Source: Betaproteobacteria bacterium (GTDB lineage: Bacteria > Pseudomonadota > Gammaproteobacteria > Burkholderiales > Burkholderiaceae_D). From it: a DNA stretch of 64,000 nt. Below the pieces are notes generated by a model. That model did not search any database and was not told where the DNA came from. It worked only from the letters and a program-made list of their open reading frames with translations. Location: the NCBI GenBank assembly GCA_025362735.1, contig JANYFL010000038.1, positions 62,001 to 126,000 on the forward strand, given 5' to 3'. Shown in pieces: positions 54,085 through 62,131 of the stretch (its first letter is position 1; every line of letters starts with the position of its first letter). A program made the position numbers and the translations under genes.

Positions 54085-54875
54085 GCGTCACTTCCTTTTG
54101 ATGATTCCGATTCTGCAATATCGTTATTGCTTTCGCCCGTTGGTACAAAGACATAGCCGAGTCCCCAGATGGTACGGATATAACGTGGACGGGAGGGGTC
54201 GTCTTCAATGCTGCGACGCAGGCGATAGATCTGCATGTCGATTGCACGATCCAGACTGTCGGTATCGCCACCGCGGGTCAATTCCAGCAGACGCTCGCGC
54301 TTGAGAGGGCGGTTCGCATTGCGAATCAGCACCGACAGCAAACTGAATTCGCCTCCGGTTAAATTAATCAGGTTGCCCTCGCGGCGTAGCTCCCGGGCAT
54401 CGAAGTCGCAGCTGAATGGACCGAAATGAAAAGGCTTTGATAAGCCTTCGAAAGGCATGGTCGGGTTGCGTCGTAATACGGCTTCAATACGTGCAAGTAG
54501 CTCGCGTGCTTCAAACGGTTTGCCAAGGTAATCGTCGGCACCCATTTCAAGGCCGAGAATACGATCAACCGCTTCATCCCGAGCGGTCAGCATGATAATC
54601 GGGACCGATTCGCCCCCATTTTTGGCTCCGCTGGTGCGCAGTCTGCGGCAAGCCGTCAAACCATCTTCACCCGGCATCATCAGGTCGAGAATCACGAGGT
54701 GCGGGCTGTAGCGTTCGAGATAGGTGTCGAGCTGAACTGTATCGGGAAGTAACAGTACGTCGAAGCCGTGCCGGGTCAAATAACTGGAGAGCAGTTGACG
54801 CAACTCGGCGTCATCGTCCACGACCAGGAGGCGACGTTTGATAGGAAGTGACGATTTATCTTGTGTTGAAGGCAT
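54081..54875 (-). CDS. ompR: OmpR-family response regulator
   Basis: A 264-residue regulator with phospho-acceptor Asp in HLVILDLMMPGEDG (D64), switch Lys in GKPFEARELLARIEAVLRR, and a winged-helix domain with SLDRAIDMQIYRLRRSIEDD and IRTIWGLGYVF, which is OmpR-like. The second ATG (54875) has AGGA eight bases upstream; the first (54881) has it only two bases away, so the shorter form is chosen. It pairs with the EnvZ-like kinase and is divergent from a Spy/CpxP-like gene. Confidence 0.9.
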   Translation of the reverse strand: MPSTQDKSSLPIKRRLLVVDDDAELRQLLSSYLTRHGFDVLLLPDTVQLDTYLERYSPHLVILDLMMPGEDGLTACRRLRTSGAKNGGESVPIIMLTARDEAVDRILGLEMGADDYLGKPFEARELLARIEAVLRRNPTMPFEGLSKPFHFGPFSCDFDARELRREGNLINLTGGEFSLLSVLIRNANRPLKRERLLELTRGGDTDSLDRAIDMQIYRLRRSIEDDPSRPRYIRTIWGLGYVFVPTGESNNDIAESESSKGSDA

Positions 54876-54929
54876 GCTCATGGTCCTGTCATTCTAGACA
54901 GTGCTTGTATCTGCAACCAAACGGGAAAC

Positions 54930-54946
54930 AATTTGATACTAATTTG
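54930..54946. promoter_or_regulatory. Direct repeat AATTTG-N5-AATTTG between ompR-like and Spy-like genes
   Basis: AATTTG at 54930-54935 and again at 54941-54946 are spaced 11 bp apart, the phase used by OmpR/CpxR-family regulators. The repeat lies in the 157-bp gap between the divergent regulator and the Spy-like gene. It is a candidate binding site for the regulator; only the spacing and place support it. Confidence 0.4.
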
Positions 54947-55032
54947 TTCGGGGCGTGATGGTTTGGAGATGAATGCCTGGCGTAGTCTGAAGATAATGAA
55001 ATCATCGTATTTCATACCACCAGGAGAGCACC

Positions 55033-55725
55033 ATGAAAGTTCATTCCAGCATTCCCAGGATTTGGCGCAAGTCAGTCATTGTATCGGCAGCCGCTCTCGT
55101 TACGGCAGTTGCTTTCGCGCAAAGCGCGCCGACCCCGCCTACTGGGCCGCATCCAGCGCGACCCGGTATGGAGCACGGGATGCAACACCCGGACATGGAC
55201 CACGAGCATGGAGGTTTTTTCATGCCCCATCAACTGGCCGGACTGAAGACATCGCTGCACCTGACACCACAACAAACAGCGTTATGGGACAAGGCCGAGA
55301 AAGCCATGACGCCTCCACCTGACGCACGTGCCAAGATGGAAGAAATGATGAAAGCGCATCATGCTCAAGCCTTGGCGGCGCTGGCCGATCCCAAGTTTGA
55401 TCCGCGCAAGTTCGCGGCAGAACAGGAAAAGCAACGGGATGAAATGCAAGCCCAGCGCAAAGCCAGAATGAACACCATCCAGGAAGCCTGGTTTACGGTT
55501 TACGACAGCCTGGATGCGGGTCAACGTGGGCAAGTGCGGGAATTCTTGCGGACTCGTTTCGAGATGAGAGCCAAGGCATGGCATCACCACGGCGAACGAG
55601 ATGGAATGAAGGGTGAACATGGCGACCGCAAAGATGAGCATGCCAGCAGCAGTCATGAGGGCACCTACTTCAAACAGAGTCTTCCTTCAGATGCCATTGC
55701 CAAGCCACTGGTAAAAATGTCTTGA
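55033..55725 (+). CDS. Spy/CpxP-family periplasmic protein
   Basis: A 230-residue protein with a signal peptide (about residues 1-33, ending AFAQS) and a His/Met-rich mature start (MEHGMQHPDMDHEHGG), possibly metal-binding. LHLTPQQTALWDKAEKAM and a second helical LTxxQ-like region belong to the Spy/CpxP fold, which holds unfolded periplasmic proteins and, in CpxP, restrains the kinase CpxA. The C-terminal end is again His-rich (AKAWHHHGERDG). Being divergent from a two-component pair mirrors cpxP/cpxRA. GGAGAG precedes the ATG. Confidence 0.85.
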   Translation: MKVHSSIPRIWRKSVIVSAAALVTAVAFAQSAPTPPTGPHPARPGMEHGMQHPDMDHEHGGFFMPHQLAGLKTSLHLTPQQTALWDKAEKAMTPPPDARAKMEEMMKAHHAQALAALADPKFDPRKFAAEQEKQRDEMQAQRKARMNTIQEAWFTVYDSLDAGQRGQVREFLRTRFEMRAKAWHHHGERDGMKGEHGDRKDEHASSSHEGTYFKQSLPSDAIAKPLVKMS

Positions 55726-55744
55726 GGGGTCAATTCAGATAACC

Positions 55745-55777
55745 AAGCCGCTGCGGATGAAACCCAGCGGCTTTTTT
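55745..55777 (+). terminator. Intrinsic terminator after the Spy-like gene
   Basis: AAGCCGCTG (55745-55753) pairs with CAGCGGCTT (55765-55773), followed by a T run to 55777. It is placed 20 bp after the Spy-like stop and is a convincing rho-independent terminator. Confidence 0.85.
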
Positions 55778-55793
55778 CATGCCCTAATAAAAA

Positions 55794-55856
55794 GCTCCCG
55801 AGACCAAGGCTAGCGTCGCGGGAGCAAGGATTCCGCTCCAGAGAGCGAGCGGAATC
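55794..55856. other. Two tandem GC-rich hairpins
   Basis: GCTCCCG (55794-55800) pairs with CGGGAGC (55819-55825), and GATTCCGCTC (55829-55838) with GAGCGGAATC (55847-55856). They lie right after the terminator in a 356-bp gene-free gap before the rpoH 3' end. No reading frame or known RNA family was recognised; a small structured RNA or repeat remnant is possible. Confidence 0.4.
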
Positions 55857-55871
55857 GGGGAAAATTTTGGC

Positions 55872-56085
55872 TTAACTTCGGCCTAAGGAGTCTCTGATTA
55901 AGTCCATTCAAAACCAAAAATCTTGACACAGAGAACACAGAGCCTATTGAGGACACCGAGAAAAGCAAGAGCGGATGTTTACCGAAAAATCTCTGTGTTC
56001 CTCTACGACCTCTGTGTCTCTGTGTTGAGAGGTTTTGGCCCGTACCTCTCACCCCTTATTCGGCGTCTCTTTAACTTCGGCTTAA
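55872..56085. repeat. 15-bp direct repeat flanking a palindromic element at the rpoH 3' end
   Basis: TTAACTTCGGCCTAA (55872-55886) and TTAACTTCGGCTTAA (56071-56085) differ at one base and bracket the repeat at 55923-56035. The right copy covers the rpoH stop codon (minus strand). The layout suggests duplication of the gene end during insertion, or two hits of a short repeat. Confidence 0.5.
55923..56035. repeat. Palindromic intergenic repeat, CAGAGGCGCAGAG family, copy 3
   Basis: Left arm TTGACACAGAGAACACAGAG; right arm CTCTGTGTCTCTGTGTTGAG. The loop is longer than in copies 1 and 2. It fills the gap between the Spy-like and rpoH genes and shares the end TGTGTTGAGAGGTTT with copy 2. Confidence 0.65.
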
Positions 56086-57008
56086 CGATAGGCGGCCAGA
56101 GCCGTTTTCATTTTCTTCATCGCGGCAACTTCGATCTGGCGAATGCGTTCGGCAGAAACGCCGAATTCGTAAGCCAGATCATGCAAGGTCGCTTGACCAA
56201 CACTGCCGTCGGTTTCTTCATTCAGCCAGCGGGCTTCGACGATGCGTCGGCTACGCTCGTCCAGCTTGTCCAACGCAGCGGTGATGCCTTCGTTATGCAG
56301 ACGATCTTTCTGGCGAGCCGCCAGAATTTGGGTCGGCTCGTTGTGCTCGTCTTTCAGATAGGCAATCGGAGCGAAAGATTCTTCGCCATCATCAATCTGA
56401 CCTTCAATCGCGACATCGCCGCCGGAAAGGCGCATTTCCATCTCAACGACTTCTTCCGGCTTGACGTTGAGTTCTTTCGCCATTGCATTGACTTGGTCGG
56501 GCGACAAGGTGCTCGAACCGGTCTTCAGCGAGCGCAGGTTGAAGAACAGCTTGCGCTGGGCTTTGGTGGTTGCGACCTTGACCAGACGCCAGTTCTTCAG
56601 AATGTATTCGTGAATTTCGGCCTTGATCCAGTGCATGGCAAACGAGACCAGACGTACACCGCGATCCGGGTCGAAACGCTTCACGGCCTTCATCAAGCCG
56701 ACGTTGCCTTCCTGAATCAGATCAGCATGCGGCAAGCCGTAGCCGAGATAGCCGCGGGCAATCGAAACGACCAGACGCAAGTGCGAAAGCACCAGCTGGC
56801 GCGCTGCGCTCAGGTCTTCTGTATCGCGAAAGCGTGTGGCCAGCTCGGTTTCTTGTTCGGCCGTCAACAAGGGCAGGCGGTTGATGGCCTGGATATAGTT
56901 GTCAATACTGCCGAGCGCGCCCGGGTTGGCAATGGCCAACATCAAGCTGTTGCTCGAAGCGGTGGGCGCCGGGATCAGCGCATTGGGTTGCATAGCCAAG
57001 CTCGTCAT
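56082..57008 (-). CDS. rpoH: Heat-shock sigma factor RpoH (sigma-32)
   Basis: Directs RNA polymerase to heat-shock promoters. The 308-residue protein has region 2 with LIQEGNVGLMKAVKRFDPDR and VSFAMHWIKAEIHEYIL, the RpoH box QRKLFFNLRS, and a region 4.2 helix-turn-helix LHDLAYEFGVSAERIRQIE. An ATG at 57006-57008 with TGGAGA upstream starts it. A perfect CIRCE element 75 bp upstream suggests HrcA control in addition to the usual post-translational control. It follows ftsX in the same order as in E. coli. Confidence 0.96.
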   Translation of the reverse strand: MTSLAMQPNALIPAPTASSNSLMLAIANPGALGSIDNYIQAINRLPLLTAEQETELATRFRDTEDLSAARQLVLSHLRLVVSIARGYLGYGLPHADLIQEGNVGLMKAVKRFDPDRGVRLVSFAMHWIKAEIHEYILKNWRLVKVATTKAQRKLFFNLRSLKTGSSTLSPDQVNAMAKELNVKPEEVVEMEMRLSGGDVAIEGQIDDGEESFAPIAYLKDEHNEPTQILAARQKDRLHNEGITAALDKLDERSRRIVEARWLNEETDGSVGQATLHDLAYEFGVSAERIRQIEVAAMKKMKTALAAYR

Positions 57009-57082
57009 GGAAAGTTCTCCAGGCTTTTGGTAAAAGCCGATAAAAAATTTATGACCAATAAGTCATTTACTGCAGGGCAATT

Positions 57083-57109
57083 TTAGCACTCTCTTGATGA
57101 GAGTGCTAA
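57083..57109 (-). promoter_or_regulatory. CIRCE element (HrcA operator) upstream of rpoH
   Basis: TTAGCACTC-N9-GAGTGCTAA, an exact match to the CIRCE consensus on both arms, 75 bp before the rpoH start. HrcA binding here would repress rpoH until heat shock. hrcA itself is not in the window. CIRCE ahead of rpoH has been described for betaproteobacteria to my knowledge. Confidence 0.93.
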
Positions 57110-57208
57110 ATTAAGACTTACTATCTTTTGGATAGTTCTGAGGTCAAAGGTTGTCCAAAGAAAAGCCAGGCGCAAATTTCCTAAATATTTGAATAATATG
57201 AATAAAAC

Positions 57209-58111
57209 CTAGGCTTGGCTGAGATGTCGATGGGTAGAGAGCATGGCACCCATCCATCCCAAGCCGGCGGCTCCGAGCAAAAACAGGCTGATCTGCTCAA
57301 GAGCAGGCAGCCGAAACTGAAAATCTGATGCATAAAGCCGGGCAAAATCGCCCAAAGCGCCGTTCAACGGCATCAACACGCCGCCAACCAAGGCCAGGGC
57401 AAATGCACCTCCGACCAGTCCCTGAAGCGTGCCGAGATAATAAAACGGCCGCCGGACATAACGGTTGGTCGCACCAACCAGCTTGGCCAGTTCAATTTCG
57501 TCGCGTTGGGTCAGCACCTGCAGACGGATTGTGTTGAAAATGACCGTCACGACTGCCGCACCGAGCGCCGTAGCCAGAATGGTCAGCCCCAACTGCAGCA
57601 CCCGCGCCAAGGCTTCTGTGCGCCGGACCCAGATCGAATCGATCTGGACATGATCGACTTTCGGAAGAGACTTGAGACGGTTTGCCAGGGTTTCTTGCGC
57701 CGCTGCTGGCGTATCCGGTTTGATTTGCAGCACCCAGGCATCGGGCAGTGGATTCTGATTTAGCAAGCCGACCATTTCGCCCACTCCGGCCTGTTGCTTG
57801 AGGCGGTCTAACGCCTGCTCGCGAGGCACAAAACGGGCGTTGGCGACGTTTTCGAGCGCATCCAGTTTTGGTCCCAGCGCGCTGGCCTCAGCACGGCTGG
57901 CGTTGAGTGACATGAACACACTGATTTCTGGATTTTTGGCCAATTGTCCGGCCAAAGGCTGCAGGTTTTTCAGCAATGTGTAGCCGAGTAAGGGCAGCGA
58001 CAGTGCGATCCCCACTACAAGCACGTTAAGCAGCAACGACCAGGGTTGATGCTTGATGCGCTCCCATGCGCTACTGATCGCGAAACGATGTTCGGTGAGC
58101 CAGGTATTCAT
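57209..58111 (-). CDS. ftsX: Cell division permease FtsX
   Basis: The membrane partner of FtsE in the divisome complex that controls septal peptidoglycan hydrolases. The 300-residue protein has an N-terminal cytoplasmic tail, a first transmembrane helix near residues 24-45, a periplasmic domain, and three C-terminal helices (about 170-195, 220-245 and 270-292). NTIRLQVLTQRDEIELAKLVGATNRYVRRP is the conserved loop (quoted in part: RDEIELAKLVGATNRYVRRP). Its start overlaps the ftsE stop by four bases. Confidence 0.94.
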   Translation of the reverse strand: MNTWLTEHRFAISSAWERIKHQPWSLLLNVLVVGIALSLPLLGYTLLKNLQPLAGQLAKNPEISVFMSLNASRAEASALGPKLDALENVANARFVPREQALDRLKQQAGVGEMVGLLNQNPLPDAWVLQIKPDTPAAAQETLANRLKSLPKVDHVQIDSIWVRRTEALARVLQLGLTILATALGAAVVTVIFNTIRLQVLTQRDEIELAKLVGATNRYVRRPFYYLGTLQGLVGGAFALALVGGVLMPLNGALGDFARLYASDFQFRLPALEQISLFLLGAAGLGWMGAMLSTHRHLSQA

Positions 58112-58806
58112 GCGGAGGCTTCCTTTGGCGTTTCGTTAGAGGTTTCATTGATCAAGCGACCTTGATCCAGGCGCAGAACGCGCGGCGAAAAATTGCCAAA
58201 CAAACTTTCATCGTGGGTGGCCAGCAGAACCGTGACGCCAACCTGATTGAATTGACGAAAAATATCGATCACTTGCATCCCGGCCTCTTGATCGAGATTC
58301 GCTGTGGGTTCGTCGGCAATCAGGATGGTGGGCCGATTGACGATGGCGCGGGCGATCGCCAGACGCTGCTGGTCGCCGCCCGAAAGCGCGAGCGGATTGA
58401 GCTTCTCACGATCCAGCAAACCCACCTTGTCGAGCGCCGCTCGTGCGCGTTTGGCCGCGTCTTTGGGTGGAGTTCCGGTCACCATCAACGGCAGCATGAC
58501 ATTGGCAAACAGACTGCGATCCGTGAGCAGTTTCTGATCCTGAAAAATCAGACCGAGATCGCGCCGCAAATAAGGAATCGCGCGGGATTTGATTTCGGTG
58601 ACATTCTGCCCATGCACCACTATATTGCCCGTGCTGGGGCGCTCGATGGCCGCAACCAGCCTTAGCAGCGTCGTCTTGCCTGCTCCGGAATGCCCGGCCA
58701 CAAAAACGAAGTCGCCTGCGTCGATTTTAAAGTTGATCCCGGCCAGCGCCACATTGCGGTTGTAGCCTTCTCCATAGGATTTTCCAACTTGATCGAATTG
58801 AATCAT
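58108..58806 (-). CDS. ftsE: Cell division ATP-binding protein FtsE
   Basis: The ATPase of the FtsEX complex. Walker A is GHSGAGKTTLLRLV, the ABC signature LSGGDQQRLAIARA, Walker B ILIADEPTANLD and the H-loop ATHDESLF. The opening MIQFDQVGKSYGEGYNRN is typical. The 232-residue length fits. In E. coli ftsY precedes it; here a plus-strand thioredoxin-like gene lies between. Confidence 0.95.
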   Translation of the reverse strand: MIQFDQVGKSYGEGYNRNVALAGINFKIDAGDFVFVAGHSGAGKTTLLRLVAAIERPSTGNIVVHGQNVTEIKSRAIPYLRRDLGLIFQDQKLLTDRSLFANVMLPLMVTGTPPKDAAKRARAALDKVGLLDREKLNPLALSGGDQQRLAIARAIVNRPTILIADEPTANLDQEAGMQVIDIFRQFNQVGVTVLLATHDESLFGNFSPRVLRLDQGRLINETSNETPKEASA

Positions 58807-58902
58807 GTCTGAACGGGTGACCGGCTTTGCAGAAGAGAGTGTGGCTTGAAAAGCCGAGATGATAAACGCATGCCAAGGGTTAAAATCGCCAGCCTGATTA
58901 TC

Positions 58903-58950
58903 AGTCCCAACATAAGCATCAAGATAAGTCCCAACATAAGCATCAACATA
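58903..58950. repeat. 24-bp tandem repeat, two copies
   Basis: A 24-bp unit beginning AGTCCCAACATAAGCATCAA occurs at 58903-58926 and 58927-58950 with one difference; each half is a degenerate 12-bp unit. It is in the gap between the divergent ftsE and thioredoxin-like genes, ending 29 bp before the latter's ATG. It could vary in copy number and change promoter spacing. Confidence 0.75.
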
Positions 58951-58979
58951 AGCTTCGAGTTTAGTTGTTCCAAAATTCC

Positions 58980-59408
58980 ATGACCGCCCAGCAATCCGCC
59001 CTCACCACATCTGCCGATCACGCAGCTGCGTTAACCCGCAGTTTGGTGGAACGCCCATTCCTGGTCATTGCTTTGTGCGCGGCGTGGTGCGATACCTGTA
59101 CTGAATTTCGCCGCACATTCGAGCTGATCGCCCATTCACGGCAAGACACCAGTTTTGTCTGGCTGGATGTTGAGGATGATGCCGAACTGGCCGGTGACAT
59201 CGACGTTGAAAATTTTCCGACTCTGGTCGTATACCGTGAAAAACAATTACTGCATTTTGGCATCAGCCTGCCGCAACAGGGCATCGTCAAACGACTATTG
59301 GACGGCTTGCAGAACGCCGCACCACAACCCAGTCATGCTGAATCGACAACGCTCGTGCAACTGCCGTCCTTGCTGGAACAGCATGCGCTGAAATTGAGTT
59401 CAGCCTGA
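58980..59408 (+). CDS. Thioredoxin-fold protein with WCDTC site
   Basis: A 142-residue cytoplasmic protein with a thioredoxin-like redox site, ALCAAWCDTCTEFRR (CxxC = CDTC), and a cis-Pro loop VENFPTLVVYRE. The C-terminus is extended beyond a canonical thioredoxin. The partner is unknown. ATG 58980 is used; a TTG 15 bases upstream is in frame. It lies on the strand opposite to ftsY and ftsE and separates them. Confidence 0.85.
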   Translation: MTAQQSALTTSADHAAALTRSLVERPFLVIALCAAWCDTCTEFRRTFELIAHSRQDTSFVWLDVEDDAELAGDIDVENFPTLVVYREKQLLHFGISLPQQGIVKRLLDGLQNAAPQPSHAESTTLVQLPSLLEQHALKLSSA

Positions 59409-59410
59409 GT

Positions 59411-60412
59411 TCAACCTAAGAGCGCGCTGACAAATTCACGCGCATCAAAGGGCTGCAAGTCGTCGAGAGCCTCACCGACACCAATAAAATAAACCGGGAT
59501 CGGGCGCGTGCGTGCAATCGCAGCGAGTACACCACCCTTGGCCGTGCCATCAAGCTTGGTGATAATCAGACCCGTGAGACCTATGGCTTCATCGAAGGCC
59601 TTGACCTGAGCCAGCGCGTTTTGCCCGGTGTTGCCGTCAATCACCAGCAGTGCTTCATGCGGCGCATCGGGCATCGCCTTGGCAATCACGCGGCGGATTT
59701 TTTTCAGCTCTTCCATCAAGTGCAACTGGGTCGGAAGACGGCCCGCCGTGTCGGCCATCATCACGCCGATATTCCGTGCCTTGGCCGAGGCCACCGCGTC
59801 GAACACCACTGCCGCCGGATCGCCGGACTCCTGGGCGATAACCTGCACGCCGTTGCGTTCGCCCCAGATCGCGAGTTGCTCGCGCGCAGCGGCCCGGAAC
59901 GTATCGCCTGCTGCCAGCAACACCGTCTTGCCGTGGGATTGAAAATGCTTGGCAAGCTTGCCGATGCTGGTGGTTTTCCCCGCACCGTTGACTCCGGCAA
60001 TCATCATCACGATCGGGCTGGGACGAGACAGATCAAGCGCACGTTGCAGAGGAGTCAATAGATCCACCAGCAGTTCGGCCAGTACAGCCTTGAGTTGCTG
60101 GCCATCTTCAATCCGGTCTCGTTTGGCTCGCGCCCGCAGTTGGGTCAACAGATGCGCCGTTGCATCCACCCCGGTATCGGCCATCAATAAGGCGGTTTCC
60201 AGTTCCTCGAACAGTGCTTCATCGACCTTGACGCCGACAAACAGGTTGGTAATGCCAGAACCCGTTTTGGCGAGGCCGGCCTTCAGTTTGCTGATCCAGG
60301 AACGCTTTTCTACGGGAACGGATACAGGCGCAGCCGCACGTTCGGATTGCTGATCCGGCTTGACGGCGGGCCCCGGTTCGGGGGCTTCAGATTTTTTCCA
60401 GAAATTCAGCAT
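59411..60412 (-). CDS. ftsY: Signal recognition particle receptor FtsY
   Basis: The SRP receptor GTPase that docks ribosomes at the inner membrane. The NG domain shows GVNGAGKTTSIGKLAKHF (G1), the insertion-box region, DTAGRLPTQLHLMEELKKI (G3) and TKLDGTAKGG (G4/G5). The N-terminal acidic A domain is short. The 333-residue length is normal. It precedes ftsE-ftsX-rpoH in order, as in E. coli, and is divergent from rsmD. Confidence 0.95.
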   Translation of the reverse strand: MLNFWKKSEAPEPGPAVKPDQQSERAAAPVSVPVEKRSWISKLKAGLAKTGSGITNLFVGVKVDEALFEELETALLMADTGVDATAHLLTQLRARAKRDRIEDGQQLKAVLAELLVDLLTPLQRALDLSRPSPIVMMIAGVNGAGKTTSIGKLAKHFQSHGKTVLLAAGDTFRAAAREQLAIWGERNGVQVIAQESGDPAAVVFDAVASAKARNIGVMMADTAGRLPTQLHLMEELKKIRRVIAKAMPDAPHEALLVIDGNTGQNALAQVKAFDEAIGLTGLIITKLDGTAKGGVLAAIARTRPIPVYFIGVGEALDDLQPFDAREFVSALLG

Positions 60413-60605
60413 GGATCAGACCGCGAAGGTCAATACTCGATTTCAAATGGGCCGTTATGCTGGCAATGAAGCAGGCAATGAGGTGGGATGAGCTGTGAAT
60501 GCAGCACTTGTGCAGTGCTAAACTCGGTTACCGGATTCAGTCAGATTTTAACATCGCACTTTGGTAACAGTTCGGCAGGCCCGTTTTTCCGCAAAGTTTC
60601 TACGT

Positions 60606-61265
60606 ATGGCACCCTCAGCCTCACGCTCCAATACCCCTTCACAAAAGTCTGGCAAGTCCGCCAACGCGAAAATTTCCAGTGTTCGCATCATTGGCGGGCT
60701 GTGGAAGAGAACGCCGCTGCCAGTCGTCAATATCCCCGGTCTGCGGCCCACGCCGGATCGCGTGCGTGAGACGGTATTTAACTGGCTGACGCATCAATTC
60801 GGCGGCAGTCTTGCCGGACTGAGCGTGCTGGACCTGTTTGCCGGAACCGGTGCAATGGGTTTCGAAGCGGCTTCGCGCGGCGCGGCAAGAGTGGTTCTGT
60901 CCGAACAGGATGCGAATCTGGTCGAAAACCTGCGCATGGCCCGGGAAAGACTCAAGGCAGACATGGTCGAAATTCAGCATGCATCCGCCATGACACTCGT
61001 GCAATCGTATCGGCAGGCAGCTGCCCGCGCACCTGAACACGCGGAGCACTTTGATGTGATTTTTCTTGATCCCCCTTACCGTCAGGGCTGGCTGGATCAG
61101 CTATTGCCGCAGTTGTCAGACCTGCTCACGCCAGGAGGCTTGATCTACGCCGAAGCCGAAACGGCACTCGATCCAGCCGCCATGACAGGTTTTGGTCTGG
61201 AAATCCTGCGCGCAGACAAAGCCGGGCAGGTGTTCTATCATTTGCTCCGCCGAATCAATGAATAA
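60606..61265 (+). CDS. rsmD: 16S rRNA (guanine(966)-N(2))-methyltransferase RsmD
   Basis: Methylates G966 of 16S rRNA. The 219-residue enzyme has the SAM loop [20 protein letters not shown] and the catalytic DPPY in FLDPPYRQG; the N-terminal [14 protein letters not shown] and [15 protein letters not shown] are RsmD-specific. ATG 60606 is used, although the frame is open to a TTG at 60561. The end is 22 bp before coaD, so the two form an operon. Confidence 0.95.
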   Translation: MAPSASRSNTPSQKSGKSANAKISSVRIIGGLWKRTPLPVVNIPGLRPTPDRVRETVFNWLTHQFGGSLAGLSVLDLFAGTGAMGFEAASRGAARVVLSEQDANLVENLRMARERLKADMVEIQHASAMTLVQSYRQAAARAPEHAEHFDVIFLDPPYRQGWLDQLLPQLSDLLTPGGLIYAEAETALDPAAMTGFGLEILRADKAGQVFYHLLRRINE

Positions 61266-61287
61266 CAATAAAACAGGGAGCACCAAG

Positions 61288-61770
61288 ATGCTGACAGCCG
61301 TCTATCCCGGCACATTCGATCCACTCACTCGCGGCCATGAAGACCTGGTGCGCCGCGCCGCGAAACTGTGCGACAGACTGGTGGTCGGTGTTGCCGACTC
61401 CAGCAACAAAAAGCCGTTTTTCACCTTGACCGAGCGCTTGAGCATTGCGCGCGAAGTGCTGTCGCATTACGACAATGTCACCGTGGAAGCATTCTCCGGC
61501 CTGCTGAAGAATTTTGTACGTGAGCACGATGCCCGAGTCGTGATTCGTGGCCTGCGTGCTGTTTCTGACTTCGAGTTCGAATTTCAGATGGCCGGAATGA
61601 ACCGAATCCAGATGCCGGATATCGAAACCATATTCATGACCCCATCCGAACAGTACATGTTCATCTCCGGCACCATCGTCCGCGAAATCGCTCGTTTGGG
61701 TGGCGATGTCAGCCGATTCACTTTCCCCTCGGTCGAGAAATGGCTGAAGGAAAAGATGGGGCAAACGTAA
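61288..61770 (+). CDS. coaD: Phosphopantetheine adenylyltransferase
   Basis: Makes dephospho-CoA from 4'-phosphopantetheine. The T/HxGH motif lies in [15 protein letters not shown] (TRGH, 14-17), then [20 protein letters not shown] and a C-terminal [19 protein letters not shown], in which the usual ISST is ISGT. The start ATG 61288 has AGGGAG seven bases upstream. The 160-residue length is standard. Confidence 0.96.
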   Translation: MLTAVYPGTFDPLTRGHEDLVRRAAKLCDRLVVGVADSSNKKPFFTLTERLSIAREVLSHYDNVTVEAFSGLLKNFVREHDARVVIRGLRAVSDFEFEFQMAGMNRIQMPDIETIFMTPSEQYMFISGTIVREIARLGGDVSRFTFPSVEKWLKEKMGQT

Positions 61771-61774
61771 TTGA

Positions 61775-62053
<279 letters not shown>

Positions 62054-62131
62054 TTAGGCGATCGCCGAAAAAAAGCCGAGCACGGTCCCTTAAATTACCT
62101 TTAATTAATACCTTTCAACGTTAAGTCTCGC

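Noticed and set aside
55923-57086. 387-residue open frame on the plus strand
   Set aside because: It runs antisense through rpoH and the repeat; the rpoH frame has all sigma-32 motifs.
57119-57139. ACTATC/GATAGT small stem before CIRCE as an rpoH thermosensor
   Set aside because: It is 6 bp, lies upstream of the operator and outside the likely transcript.
58803-59021. 72-residue minus-strand frame with MLMLMLGL repeats
   Set aside because: It is the translation of the 24-bp tandem repeat and has no support as a gene.
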